DNA of 64,000 nt from the NCBI GenBank assembly GCA_046541415.1, contig JBKHDI010000011.1, forward strand, positions 8,721-72,720, written 5' to 3'. A model generated the notes under the pieces. That model was not told the origin of the DNA, searched no databases, and worked only from the letters and a program-made list of their open reading frames with translations. This stretch comes from CAZOVB01 sp046541415 (GTDB lineage Bacteria > Planctomycetota > Phycisphaerae > SM23-33). Below are positions 42,813 to 51,581 of the stretch, in pieces (position 1 is the stretch's first letter; each line of letters starts with the position of its first letter). Both the position numbers and the translations under genes were made by a program.

Positions 42813-43298
42813 ATGTTTCGTAAGCAGCGACACCAGGCCCTGGACTTCAGCATGGAAAACCGCGGCGACATGCTTTTTGCTGCCGGCCTGGTTGCCATCA
42901 TCGCTCTTGCCTTGGGCCTTACCATTTACATGACCTTCTTTAACCAACCCGGCAGCGACAGTTCGGACGCCGAACGCCATTTCCAGTGCATGCGCTGCAA
43001 CAAGGAATTCACCCTCTCCAACGAGCAGTTGCAGGCGTTGATGGACGAGCACCCCAACCAGTACGATTTTGAGGGCGCTCCCATTGAGTGTCAGGTCTGT
43101 AACGCGCCGGACGCTGCCGTTTCCATGACGCGATGCCCCGCCTGTGAAAAGTACTATGTCAGTGAAGAAATGAAATTGGAGTATCAGTACGGGCAGGGCG
43201 CCGGCCTGTCACGACTGCCGGAAGGCTACCGACCCACCTGTCCCCACTGCAACGTGGATATCATCAAGGCTCGCAGAGAAAAGGCCCTCGACCGATAG
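42813..43298 (+). CDS. Single-pass membrane protein with four CxxC pairs
   Basis: A 161-residue protein. Residues about 20-42 form one membrane helix (LFAAGLVAIIALALGLTIYM). The remainder carries four CxxC knuckles: CMRC, CQVC, CPAC and CPHC, enough for two zinc ribbons. No catalytic motif. ATG 42813 has an AGGAG site, and the gene has its own promoter and terminator. Role unknown; possibly a small membrane zinc-binding adaptor. Confidence 0.75.
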   Translation: MFRKQRHQALDFSMENRGDMLFAAGLVAIIALALGLTIYMTFFNQPGSDSSDAERHFQCMRCNKEFTLSNEQLQALMDEHPNQYDFEGAPIECQVCNAPDAAVSMTRCPACEKYYVSEEMKLEYQYGQGAGLSRLPEGYRPTCPHCNVDIIKARREKALDR

Positions 43299-43332
43299 AT
43301 TGCGTTGGGCTCTTGAAATTGGCCGACACCCC

Positions 43333-43374
43333 GCCGGGCGTTGTGCAGATGGCACGACGCCCGGCCGTTTTTTT
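43333..43374 (+). terminator. Intrinsic terminator after zinc-ribbon gene
   Basis: A 9-bp stem (GCCGGGCGT/ACGCCCGGC, arms 43333-43341 and 43357-43365) followed by CG and seven T (43368-43374). Confidence 0.9.
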
Positions 43375-43404
43375 CTCATCGCCCAGTCGGCCAGGCTGGG
43401 CGCA

Positions 43405-43448
43405 TAAAAAAACCGGGTCGATGTTGGCTGGCATTCCCATCGACCCGG
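43405..43448 (-). terminator. Orphan minus-strand terminator
   Basis: On the minus strand CCGGGTCGATG (43448-43438) pairs with CATCGACCCGG (43423-43413), an 11-bp perfect stem, followed by a run of T (43412-43406). No protein gene on the minus strand ends here, so the structure probably ends a non-coding transcript coming from the right. Confidence 0.85.
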
Positions 43449-43690
43449 CCCTCCAGTGGACTACGTTCCCTCCAATACAGCTCTGCAGCCCAGCCCTCCT
43501 TTTCAGGGCAATCGCCCTGGGTATGGTTGTAACTTGCAAGCAATATGCCATTTTCCCCCGCTGAAACGCAGCAAACGCCCAGTCCTCCGTAACTCGTTGT
43601 GAAGTATGCGCTTATATATCCATATTCGGCTGAGGCCGGGATGCGGCCCTCCCGCCTGTCCGCAGCCCGCGTTGTATCTGCGAAACACAA
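43449..43690 (-). ncRNA. Candidate small RNA ending at the orphan terminator
   Basis: Minus-strand DNA upstream of the terminator holds no convincing protein: the ORF at 43376-43690 runs through the terminator hairpin and has no protein-like character. It does contain features of structured RNA, including a local GGGCGATTGCCC hairpin and three GGAGGG hexamers on the minus strand (plus-strand positions 43449, 43468 and 43494). The 5' end is not identified; 43690 is only an outer guess. The remainder of the gap (43691-43985) contains a TATAGT box at 43910-43915, possibly the -10 of the serpin-like gene, and small hairpins. No Rfam family is recognised by eye. Confidence 0.4.
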
Positions 43691-43985
43691 CTACGTGGTA
43701 ATAGATACCTAAAGTCCTATATTTAAAAGGTTTGAAAGAAATATCACCGGATGTTTCGGAAAGTAAACAGCCCGGCGATCGTGGCAAACCCCTCTGCCCC
43801 GTCGCAAACCGGACAGGGCAGCCGATGCAGGGGGCAATGCGAGGCAGATGGAAAGTAACGATTGTGCAACAAATGACATGTCCACTGGATTCAGCTTGCA
43901 GAACCTCCGTATAGTAAGTAGTCTTGAAACCACGACCATGGGGACCCCGGGTCTGACGGATCGCAGGAAAGGAAGGCTGCCGACG

Positions 43986-45014
43986 ATGTTGCGAGTTCTG
44001 ATAGCCTCGATAGCAGGAATCCTGGTTATCTCTGCCGGCGCTTGGGCGGCACCGATGGAGGGGGCAGCCGATACCGACGACCAGCAGATGACCCGCGTGG
44101 TCGAATCGAACAACCTCTTTGCCTTGCAGCTCTATCAGCGTCTCAGCCAGAACCGTCGCGACATCTGTTTCTCCCCGTGCAGCATCTATGAAGCTCTGGC
44201 CATGCTCGAAGGCGGAGCACAGGGCATGACCGCCGGGCAGATCGCCCGAGCCCTCCAGATGGATCAGCCCGCCGGGATGCACGAAGGCCTCTCCCAGGCC
44301 GTCCAGGGACTTCAGGCAGACGCCCGCCGCCAGGGCTACCGCGTGGACGTCCGCAACGCCGTGTTCGGCCAGAGCAACGCGGAGATCGGAGACGAGTATC
44401 TCCAACTGCTCGAGACCTACTACGGCGCGTCGCTCAAGCGGCTGGATTTCCTGACCAATGCCTCCAGCGCAAAACGCCAGATGGCCAGATGGCTGAAAGA
44501 CAACGGGGCAGGGCGGCTGGAAGAGATCTTCCGCCCCGGTCTGATCGACGAGTACACCCAGTTCGTCATTATCAACACCGTTCGCCTGCAGGTCGATCCG
44601 GCCCCGATGGCCGAGACGCAGACGCCCGATGCCGACCAGTCGGATGAAGAGTCGCAGGAATCGCCCCAGCCGCTTTCGCTGGTGCTGTTTCTGACGATGG
44701 AGCCGGATGAACCTGCCGAACAGGACGCCGGCGATCCGAGCTGGCGCGAGGTTTCGCAGCAGGTCCCCCTGGCCCGCGGGCTGCTGAGCCAGCTGGACCT
44801 CCAGGCCGTTCTGGAAGAGATGAAGCTGACCGAGGCGTTCTCCAAGGCAGCGGACTTTACCAGCATCGCCAGCGACTCGGGACTCCACATCTCCCGCGTC
44901 CTGCACGGTGCCTGGCTGCAGGAGAAGGGCAACGGCACCGAAGCGGTGGCCGCGACGATCATTGTCGTCAGCCTGCACGAGAACGTCGGACCCGTGCTGA
45001 CCTTCCTGCCCTGA
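43986..45014 (+). CDS. Serpin-like exported protein lacking a normal reactive loop region
   Basis: A 342-residue protein with signal peptide (MLRVLIASIAGILVISAGAWA). The N-terminal half is clearly serpin-like: NNLFALQLYQRLSQ, DICFSPCSIYEALAMLEGGA, AGQIARALQM, and QFVIINTVRLQ at the s3A position. The C-terminal part has the serpin breach/hinge region (FTSIASDSGLHISRVLHGAW, then GTEAVAATIIVV), but ends about 20 residues later without the scissile loop and s1C/s4B/s5B strands. A stretch of low-complexity acidic sequence (PDADQSDEESQE) replaces part of the core. Start 43986 (GGAAGG site) is preferred over 43848. Inhibitory function is doubtful. Confidence 0.8.
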   Translation: MLRVLIASIAGILVISAGAWAAPMEGAADTDDQQMTRVVESNNLFALQLYQRLSQNRRDICFSPCSIYEALAMLEGGAQGMTAGQIARALQMDQPAGMHEGLSQAVQGLQADARRQGYRVDVRNAVFGQSNAEIGDEYLQLLETYYGASLKRLDFLTNASSAKRQMARWLKDNGAGRLEEIFRPGLIDEYTQFVIINTVRLQVDPAPMAETQTPDADQSDEESQESPQPLSLVLFLTMEPDEPAEQDAGDPSWREVSQQVPLARGLLSQLDLQAVLEEMKLTEAFSKAADFTSIASDSGLHISRVLHGAWLQEKGNGTEAVAATIIVVSLHENVGPVLTFLP

Positions 45015-45041
45015 TTGCCTGACCGAAAGCACGGAAACAGG

Positions 45042-45075
45042 ACCGCCGGCGGGATTTGCTCTCGCCGGCGGTTTT
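45042..45075 (+). terminator. Terminator between serpin-like gene and thiE
   Basis: A 10-bp perfect stem (ACCGCCGGCG/CGCCGGCGGT, arms 45042-45051 and 45063-45072), 11-base loop, then TTTTC. It may also act on the minus strand for the convergent thiE transcript. Confidence 0.8.
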
Positions 45076-45110
45076 CATAGGGTCCTGCAGAAGATTTCCA
45101 CCCGGGGGAA

Positions 45111-46166
45111 TCACTCCTCCTGGGCGTTCTGCTGCTGCCAGGCCAGGGCCCCGCGGATGGCAGCAGCTGCAGCGGCGGGGTCTTCAGCCTGGCAGATTCC
45201 ACTGCTGACCGCGACGCGCTTCAGGCCCATCGCGACGACCTTGTCCATGTTGTCGGCCGTGATCCCGCCGATGCCGAAAATCGGAACCGTCACATCCTCG
45301 GTGATCTTCCGGACGACCTCCGGGGAGACCTGGGGGCCGGCCTTTTTCGTGTTGGTGTCGAACAGGGGCCCGATGGCGATGTAGTCGGCCCCTTCGTTGA
45401 CCGCGGCCAGGGCATGTTCATAGCTGTGCGTGCTCTTGCCGACAACCGCCCCGGGCCTCAGCAGTTTGCGGGCCTCGACGACGGGAATGTCGTCCTGTCC
45501 GAGGTGCACGCCGTCGGCGCCTACGAGGGCGGCGATGTCCGGCCGGTCGTTGACGATGAAGATCCGCCCCGTCTCGTCGGTCATTTCGCGGAGTTCGGCC
45601 GCCAGGGCCAGGAAGAAGGCGTCGCCGACGTTCTTCTCCCGCAGTTGGATGAGGTCGGCCCCGCCGGAGATGGCCGCCCGCGTCTTGTCGCGGATGCAGC
45701 CGGTGCACATGATGCTGGTCAGCAGACCGTAGAGGCGGCAGGATTCGAGCTTCCGCCCGGTGTACAGCCGGCTGACCAGGCGCTGCTCGAGGGTGTAGGC
45801 GTTGTAGCGCATCCGCTCGATCTTGAGCACCTGCTGGGGAGCGACGAACTTGCAGTACTCCTCGACGGTCCGCAGGGCCTCGGTCAGCCGCTTGCAGGCG
45901 GCGACGGCCACGTCGGCCAGGTCTTTTCGGCGAGGCTCGGAGGGGCTGGTGATTTCCGTGCCCAGATCGCCCGGCGTGTCGCGGGAGATGAGCATCTCCT
46001 CGACGGGCAGATCGTCGAGAACTTCCTTCAGGTCGCTGCGCAGGTTCTTGGCCATCGCGGTGATGGCCGGGTCGTTCAGGGCGAAACGGCCGCAGTCTTC
46101 ACTGACGCGCAACGCCTCGCGGGCGCGGTTGAGATTCGCATCGAGTATCCGGTATACCTCACGCAT
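45111..46166 (-). CDS. thiE: Thiamine-phosphate synthase with N-terminal ThiD2-like domain
   Basis: A 351-residue fusion. Residues 1-140 (YRILDANLNRAREALRVSED, then DLGTEITSPSEPRRKDLADV) match the ThiD2 domain, described as an HMP-phosphate kinase fused to ThiE in cyanobacteria and others. Residues about 145-351 form the ThiE TIM barrel: IQLREKNVGD, FIVNDRPDIAALVGADGVHL, KSTHSYEHA, YIAIGPLFDTNTKK, GIGGITADN. It joins HMP diphosphate and the thiazole phosphate to thiamine phosphate. glyA is 30 bases upstream in the same direction, so they share an operon; the metabolic link is not obvious. Start has a GAGAGGAG site. Confidence 0.93.
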   Translation of the reverse strand: MREVYRILDANLNRAREALRVSEDCGRFALNDPAITAMAKNLRSDLKEVLDDLPVEEMLISRDTPGDLGTEITSPSEPRRKDLADVAVAACKRLTEALRTVEEYCKFVAPQQVLKIERMRYNAYTLEQRLVSRLYTGRKLESCRLYGLLTSIMCTGCIRDKTRAAISGGADLIQLREKNVGDAFFLALAAELREMTDETGRIFIVNDRPDIAALVGADGVHLGQDDIPVVEARKLLRPGAVVGKSTHSYEHALAAVNEGADYIAIGPLFDTNTKKAGPQVSPEVVRKITEDVTVPIFGIGGITADNMDKVVAMGLKRVAVSSGICQAEDPAAAAAAIRGALAWQQQNAQEE

Positions 46167-46196
46167 GGTCCACTCCTCTCGGGCTGCCGGGCCCGG

Positions 46197-47447
46197 TCAG
46201 CCCTGCAGTGCCGGCAGGGGGAATTGTTTGCAGGTGGCCTGGACTTCCTGGCCCACCTTCTGGAGAATGGCTTCGTCGCCGCCGGAGGTCAAGACCGTGT
46301 CGACCCAGGCGGCGATCTTTTTCATCTCCTCGCCGCCCATGCCGCGACTGGTCGCCGCGGGCGTCCCGATCCGCACGCCGCTGGCCTTGAAGGGCGAACG
46401 CGTCTCGAAGGGCACGGTGTTCTTGTTGGCGATGATGCTCGCCGAGCTCAGCCACGCCGCAGCGTCCTTGCCGGTCAGCTCTTCGAAGCGGCTGCGCAGG
46501 TCGATCAGCAGCAGGTGGTTGTCCGTGCCGCCGGAAACCAGGCGCCAGCCCATTTCCAGCAGGGCCTCGGCCAGGATCTTGCAGTTGTCGATGACCTTCT
46601 GGCTGTAGTCCCGGAAAGCCGGCTGCAACGCCTCGTGGAACGCGGTGGCCTTGGCGGCGATGACATGAACCAAAGGCCCGCCCTGCGTGCCGGGGAAGAC
46701 GGCCGAGTCGATCTTCTTGGCCCACTGCTCCGTGCACATGACCACCCCGCCTCGCGGGCCTCGCAGGGTCTTGTGCGTCGTGGTGGTGATGAAATCGCTG
46801 TGGGCAGCCGGGTCCGGATGGACCTTGGCAGCGACCAGCCCGGCGATGTGGGCGATGTCCGAGAGCATTGGACAGCCGATCTCTCTGGCGATCGATCCGA
46901 AGGCCTCGAAGTCGATCTTCCGCGGATAGGCCGAAGCGCCCACCACCAGCAGGTCAGGCTTTTCCTGCAACGCCTGCTGGCGGACCTGGTCCATGTCCAG
47001 CAGCTCGGTTTCCTTGTCCACGCCGTAATTCACCGCCTGGTAGAACTTGCCCGAGATGTTGACATCGTAGCCGTGTGACAGGTGTCCGCCGTGAGCCAGG
47101 TTCAGGCCCATGATTTTGGCCCCGGGCTGCAGGGCGGCGAGGTAGACGGCCGTATTCGCACTGGTCCCACTGTGCGGCTGGACGTTGGCATGCTCGACCC
47201 CGAAGAGCTCCTTGCAGCGGTCGATGGCCAGCTGTTCGACCTCGTCGGCGTTGATGCACCCTTCGTACCATCGCTTGCGGGGATAGCCCTCGGCGTACTT
47301 GTCGGTCAGCAGCGTACCCATCGCCTCGATGACACCCGGGGACGTATGGTTCTCCGAGGCGATCAGCTCGAGGGTATTGGACTGTCTCTGGACTTCCTGC
47401 TCGATCAGGCCAGCCAGTTGCGGGTCGGTTTTGGACAGGACGTTCAT
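46197..47447 (-). CDS. glyA: Serine hydroxymethyltransferase
   Basis: A 416-residue PLP enzyme interconverting serine and glycine with tetrahydrofolate, the main source of one-carbon units. ATG 47447 has a GGAG site and begins the typical N-terminus (DPQLAGLIEQEVQRQSNTLE, then LIASENHTSPGVIEAMG). Further signatures are NVQPHSGTSANTAVYLA, DIAHIAGLVAAKVHPDP and the PLP lysine in TTTTHKTLRGPRGG. First gene of a probable glyA-thiE operon. Confidence 0.97.
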   Translation of the reverse strand: MNVLSKTDPQLAGLIEQEVQRQSNTLELIASENHTSPGVIEAMGTLLTDKYAEGYPRKRWYEGCINADEVEQLAIDRCKELFGVEHANVQPHSGTSANTAVYLAALQPGAKIMGLNLAHGGHLSHGYDVNISGKFYQAVNYGVDKETELLDMDQVRQQALQEKPDLLVVGASAYPRKIDFEAFGSIAREIGCPMLSDIAHIAGLVAAKVHPDPAAHSDFITTTTHKTLRGPRGGVVMCTEQWAKKIDSAVFPGTQGGPLVHVIAAKATAFHEALQPAFRDYSQKVIDNCKILAEALLEMGWRLVSGGTDNHLLLIDLRSRFEELTGKDAAAWLSSASIIANKNTVPFETRSPFKASGVRIGTPAATSRGMGGEEMKKIAAWVDTVLTSGGDEAILQKVGQEVQATCKQFPLPALQG

Positions 47448-47606
47448 CCGGGTCTCCTGCAGGTGCTCAGGGCGGGGGTCAGGTTTGGCGGTCGAACCGG
47501 CAGGGCCGACCGATCGGAGCAGTGTACACCCCCCCGGCCCGGCTGACAAGGGCGCTTCAGCCTGCCGACGGGCTGCAGGTATTGTATGTCGATCGGTGGG
47601 GCGAAT

Positions 47607-49379
47607 TCAGGGCTTCTGGTCGGTGAACCGTTCTCCGAACGTGCCGTAGACAACGAAGTACTTGCGCTCGGTCTGGATCGGCTCGACGTCCGTCCGTTTG
47701 GCCCGGCCGTAGGTGGGATAGCTGGATCGGCCCACGCGCCGGAGGATCGGTTCGAGGTGCTTCAGCCCGTAGAAACGGTGGGGCCCGCCGTTGTCGGCCA
47801 GAACCTGGTTTCTGGCGGCCAGGAAGCCTGCCAGCCTGCCGTCTGCGGCCAGGACGGGGCTGGCTGCATCGCCCGGCTGGGCTTGCAGTTCGATCACCGG
47901 CTGGGCGGACTCATCGAGGCGCAAGACCCGCACGCCGTGGACTTCCGGGGCCAGTTGCATCGGGGCGTGGAAGCTCAGACGGGCCACGGCCAGATCGTCG
48001 CCGGGCTGGAAGAGCACGTCCTTGTCGAACTTCAGCGGCTGGAACTTGACGCCCTCAACCTCCAGACTCACCAGGTCGGGCAGGGGCTGCTGGTCGGGGT
48101 TGTAGTTGGTCCGTCGCCGCGGCTCGGCGGGCAGGAAGACGTCCGGGGCGATGCGTACGAAGACTTCGTGGGCCTGCTCGACGGCGTGCGAGTCGACCAG
48201 CAGCGTGTCGTCGTCGATGGGTACAGCCAGGGCCTGGAAGGTGTCAATGCGGTCGTAGAAGGGCAGGGGCATCTGCCAATCGGCGACTTTCTCTTCGCGA
48301 CCGGGCAACAGCCAGGTGATGCGTTCTGCGCGGTTGCTCGGCGGTCGAGGCGGCCGGGCCGTCTGCGGGTAGGTCTCCAGCAGGGTCTTGGCTTTTTGAT
48401 ACTGCGGGTTCTGCAGTTGCGTGCCGGGCACTTCCGTAACCGCCCATCGCAGCAGGGCGACCGCGTAGGTGCTTTCGGGCTGGAGCTTGAGGCAGGTCAT
48501 GAAGTGCTCCAACGCCTGGACAGGGTGGTCGGAGCCCATCGCCGCCATGCCTCGTCCCTGGTGGAAGGCGGCGACCAGCGGGGCCTCTCGGCAGGCCCGC
48601 TGGAAGTGCAGGTCGGCCTGTTTGTACTGCTCAGCTTTCAAACAGGCCACCCCGACCAGGAAGTCGCGGATCACCGCGTCGGGCCAGAGCATCCCCGCCC
48701 GTTTCATTCGCTGGTAGGCCGGGGTGAAGTCCGGATCGGGCACGCGGGAACGGTTGCTGCCGGAATATCGCCGGCTGTGGTCACGGCGGATGCCGCGATA
48801 GTCGTCTTCGGCGGCCTCAAATTCAGCCTCGACCTGCTTGCGGATGCGGATGAAGTCCTCGGGTTGAATCCAGTGTCGCCCGGTGTTGCGCCGTCGGTCC
48901 TTGGCCTGGACCTGGTACTTGCGGATCTGGGAGGCCAGGATCTCGCTGTCGCCGTCGCCCAGCGATCCGGACCGCATCAGCAGGAAGGCGGCAGACTCGG
49001 GCCTGCGGACGTCGTTGATGCTCAGGGGAGGAGCTTTCTCGGTGAAGTCGGGCTGGAGGCTCTCGTCGACCCTCGCCCTGCCAGAAACCTTGGGCAGAGG
49101 ACCGATGTCGGTGCCGCCGCCTTCAGTCGCGGTGCCCGCGCCGCTGCCGGTATTCGTCCTGCCGCTGGTGGAGGCCGGGGCGTCGCCCTCGGCGATGTAG
49201 AGCACGTCGCGGGCCTCGAACGTCTGCTTGGATCCGTCCGGCGCGGTGACGATCACGCGGTCGCCCTGTTTGCTGATCTTGCCATTGACCTGTCTACCCC
49301 CCAGCAGGTAGACGGTGTCGGCCTGCAGGGTCCAGGACAGGGCCAGTACGACCAGAACAGATGCAACTGAACGTTTCAT
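47607..49379 (-). CDS. Exported TPR protein with inactive trypsin-like C-terminal domain
   Basis: A 590-residue exported protein with signal peptide (MKRSVASVLVVLALSWTLQA), then a small beta-domain (VYLLGGRQVNGKISKQGDRV ... VLYIAEGD), a Gly/Thr linker, a helical middle with TPR-like units (CLKAEQYKQADLHFQRACRE; MGSDHPVQALEHFMTCLKLQ), and a C-terminal region resembling a trypsin-like fold (DDLAVARLSF; PGDAASPVLAADGRLAGF). At the nucleophile position the GDSGGP motif reads G503-D-A505-A-S507-P, so Ser is replaced by Ala. Probably a non-catalytic scaffold. It is divergent from dsbD (49546) and downstream of nothing on its strand. Confidence 0.7.
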   Translation of the reverse strand: MKRSVASVLVVLALSWTLQADTVYLLGGRQVNGKISKQGDRVIVTAPDGSKQTFEARDVLYIAEGDAPASTSGRTNTGSGAGTATEGGGTDIGPLPKVSGRARVDESLQPDFTEKAPPLSINDVRRPESAAFLLMRSGSLGDGDSEILASQIRKYQVQAKDRRRNTGRHWIQPEDFIRIRKQVEAEFEAAEDDYRGIRRDHSRRYSGSNRSRVPDPDFTPAYQRMKRAGMLWPDAVIRDFLVGVACLKAEQYKQADLHFQRACREAPLVAAFHQGRGMAAMGSDHPVQALEHFMTCLKLQPESTYAVALLRWAVTEVPGTQLQNPQYQKAKTLLETYPQTARPPRPPSNRAERITWLLPGREEKVADWQMPLPFYDRIDTFQALAVPIDDDTLLVDSHAVEQAHEVFVRIAPDVFLPAEPRRRTNYNPDQQPLPDLVSLEVEGVKFQPLKFDKDVLFQPGDDLAVARLSFHAPMQLAPEVHGVRVLRLDESAQPVIELQAQPGDAASPVLAADGRLAGFLAARNQVLADNGGPHRFYGLKHLEPILRRVGRSSYPTYGRAKRTDVEPIQTERKYFVVYGTFGERFTDQKP

Positions 49380-49545
49380 GAGCGGCTCCCGGTTGAACAA
49401 AGGCTACAATGAATATAACGGGTTTCGTTTACAAATGTTCCCAGTTCTTGTCGAATCGGCCCCGCAGCGGCCGGGCTGGAACGATTTTGGCGACGTGAAC
49501 CGTTTATGCGTCCGTAAGCACCCGCCCTGTTTGCAGGAGAACGTC

Positions 49546-51546
49546 ATGCACAGATTCGCCAGTTTCGCCGTTATCTGCCTGTTCGTGCCATTGGCCGCTG
49601 GCCAGGGCTTCGGCCTGGACGACAGCGGATTCGGCGGCATTCCGGGCCTGGACGAGCCCTCTCCGGCCTCGCAGGCCATGGAAGTTCGTGCTGTCGCCTC
49701 GCTGCAGCAGGCCCTTCCGGGACAAGAGTTTACCGTAGCGCTCGAGGTCGTAGTCGCCGAGGGCTGGGCCTGGTATTCCCCGCATCCGGGCGAGGCGGCC
49801 CTGCCGGCAGAGATCCTTGTCGACCCGGAAACCCTCCGGGCCGGGCCCACTCTTTGGCCGCAAGACCAGGAGTACCAGACCGAGGGTCTGGATTTCACCA
49901 ATCGCGCTTACAAGGGACGCACCGTGGTCTACGTGCCTGTGCGGATTCCTGCCGACGCCGAGGCCGGCAGCAAGATCAGTATGACCTTCCATGTCGAGAA
50001 ACAGGTCTGCCGGGCCGGGGCCTGCGTAAACCTCGAAGGTGACAACGCCATCTCTGCCTCGACTGCGGTAACCGTCGGTCCCTCGACGCCCAATGAAGCG
50101 TGGAACGACGTCGATGACGGGCTGGAGACAGCGGTAAAGGCCGATCAGCTGTCTTCTGGGCCCGAGAGCGGCAACGGAGCCCAGTTGGACTTCGGCCAGG
50201 CCGTCGTCGTCGGCCAGACCGAACAGGGCGGGACTCTCTGGTTCCTTTTCCTGGCAGTCCTGGCGGGTCTGAGCTTCAACATCATGCCCTGCGTCCTGCC
50301 GATCGTACCGATGCGGATTTACAGTATCGTCGAGATGGCCAAGGAGAAACGCCGGCGGATGGTTACCCTGGGCCTGTCGTTCGCGCTGGGGATCGTGTTG
50401 TTCTTTGCCGCGATCGCGTTTGTGAATATCGGCGTGACGCTCGTCCGCGGCCAGGCCTACTCGTGGTCCGAGATGTGGCAGTACCGGTCGGTGCGTCTCG
50501 GGATGATATTCGTTCTGGTGGCCCTGGCGGCCAGCATGTTCGGCCTGTTCACCTTCCAGGTACCTCGGAAGATCAACCAGATCGAGGCCAGCGGGGCCTT
50601 GCAGAAACGCTCGGGCCATCTGGCTTCGGTGGGCATGGGGTTGATGATGGCGATCCTCTCGACGCCCTGCACGGGACCCGTGCTGGCGATGGTGATGGCC
50701 TGGGCGCAGATCCAGCCGCTCTGGATCGCCACGCTGGTCTTCCTGCTGCTGGGGCTGGGCATGGCCCTGCCGCATGCGCTGCTGGTGGCCTTTCCCGGCT
50801 TGATCCGCAAGATGCCCAAGCCCGGCGTGTGGATGGAATGGTTCAAGCAGTCCATGGGCTTCGTGCTGCTTCTGGTGGTCGCCTGGCTGCTGGATACCAT
50901 CACGCCCGGCGGCTCGGCCGTGGCCTGGACGGTCGCCTTCGGCGTGGTCCTCTGCTTCGGGCTCTGGATGTGGGGCCAGTGGGTCAAGTACTCCGACCCG
51001 ACAAAGAAAAAGGTCATCGTCCGTGCCGTGGCCGTGCTCCTGGTTGTCGCAGCCGGGATCTGGATGCTCCAGCCGGACAAACTCGCCATCCCTGCCCCGG
51101 CAGGACAGGCAATCGTTGCAGACCCGCCTGCAGATTCCGACGGGCGGCAGGAGCGGCCAGCCGGAGGCCACGCCCAGCCGCTTTCCAGCGATCCGATGCA
51201 GCAGATCCAGAGCGCCTGGTCTTCGGGTCAGCCGGTGGTCGTGAAATTCACCGCCAGCTGGTGCCTCGAATGCAAAGTCGTCCAGACCCGGATCTACGAC
51301 AGCCCGGAAGTCCAGCAACGTTTCGCGACCACCAACGCGCTGGTGCTCAGGGCCGACGTGACCGATAAAGGCTCCCCGGGATCGAACTTCATGAGCAAGG
51401 CGTTCCCGGGCAAGGCCCCGCCTCTGACGGCCGTTTTCGTCCCGGGAGACGACAGGCCCCGTCTGCTGACCGGGTTGTTCAGCAAGCAGGAGCTGTTCGA
51501 TCTGCTCCCTGCCGTCGAGAACCTGCGGACCTCCCTTTCCGACTGA
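49546..51546 (+). CDS. dsbD: Thiol:disulfide interchange protein DsbD
   Basis: A 666-residue membrane transporter of reducing power from cytoplasmic thioredoxin to periplasmic thiol proteins. ATG 49546 (AGGAG site) starts a signal peptide. The alpha domain (to about 190) has KQVCRAGACVNLEG. The membrane core of about eight helices has the two redox motifs NIMPCVLPIVP and STPCTGPVL. The gamma thioredoxin domain has the pair C573/C576 in SWCLECKVVQ. It can serve the redoxin-rich protein at 31977 and the cysteine-rich envelope proteins. Divergent from 47607-49379. Confidence 0.95.
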   Translation: MHRFASFAVICLFVPLAAGQGFGLDDSGFGGIPGLDEPSPASQAMEVRAVASLQQALPGQEFTVALEVVVAEGWAWYSPHPGEAALPAEILVDPETLRAGPTLWPQDQEYQTEGLDFTNRAYKGRTVVYVPVRIPADAEAGSKISMTFHVEKQVCRAGACVNLEGDNAISASTAVTVGPSTPNEAWNDVDDGLETAVKADQLSSGPESGNGAQLDFGQAVVVGQTEQGGTLWFLFLAVLAGLSFNIMPCVLPIVPMRIYSIVEMAKEKRRRMVTLGLSFALGIVLFFAAIAFVNIGVTLVRGQAYSWSEMWQYRSVRLGMIFVLVALAASMFGLFTFQVPRKINQIEASGALQKRSGHLASVGMGLMMAILSTPCTGPVLAMVMAWAQIQPLWIATLVFLLLGLGMALPHALLVAFPGLIRKMPKPGVWMEWFKQSMGFVLLLVVAWLLDTITPGGSAVAWTVAFGVVLCFGLWMWGQWVKYSDPTKKKVIVRAVAVLLVVAAGIWMLQPDKLAIPAPAGQAIVADPPADSDGRQERPAGGHAQPLSSDPMQQIQSAWSSGQPVVVKFTASWCLECKVVQTRIYDSPEVQQRFATTNALVLRADVTDKGSPGSNFMSKAFPGKAPPLTAVFVPGDDRPRLLTGLFSKQELFDLLPAVENLRTSLSD

Positions 51547-51581
51547 GGCCTCGATACCTGCCCGGCCACGCGTGGTTGTAC

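Noticed and set aside
43780..43860. Resemblance to a cyclic-di-GMP riboswitch (GGCAAACC followed by CGCAAACC)
   Set aside because: The order and spacing of the conserved GACGCAAAGCC block and of the second hairpin do not fit the GEMM-I fold; only isolated words match.
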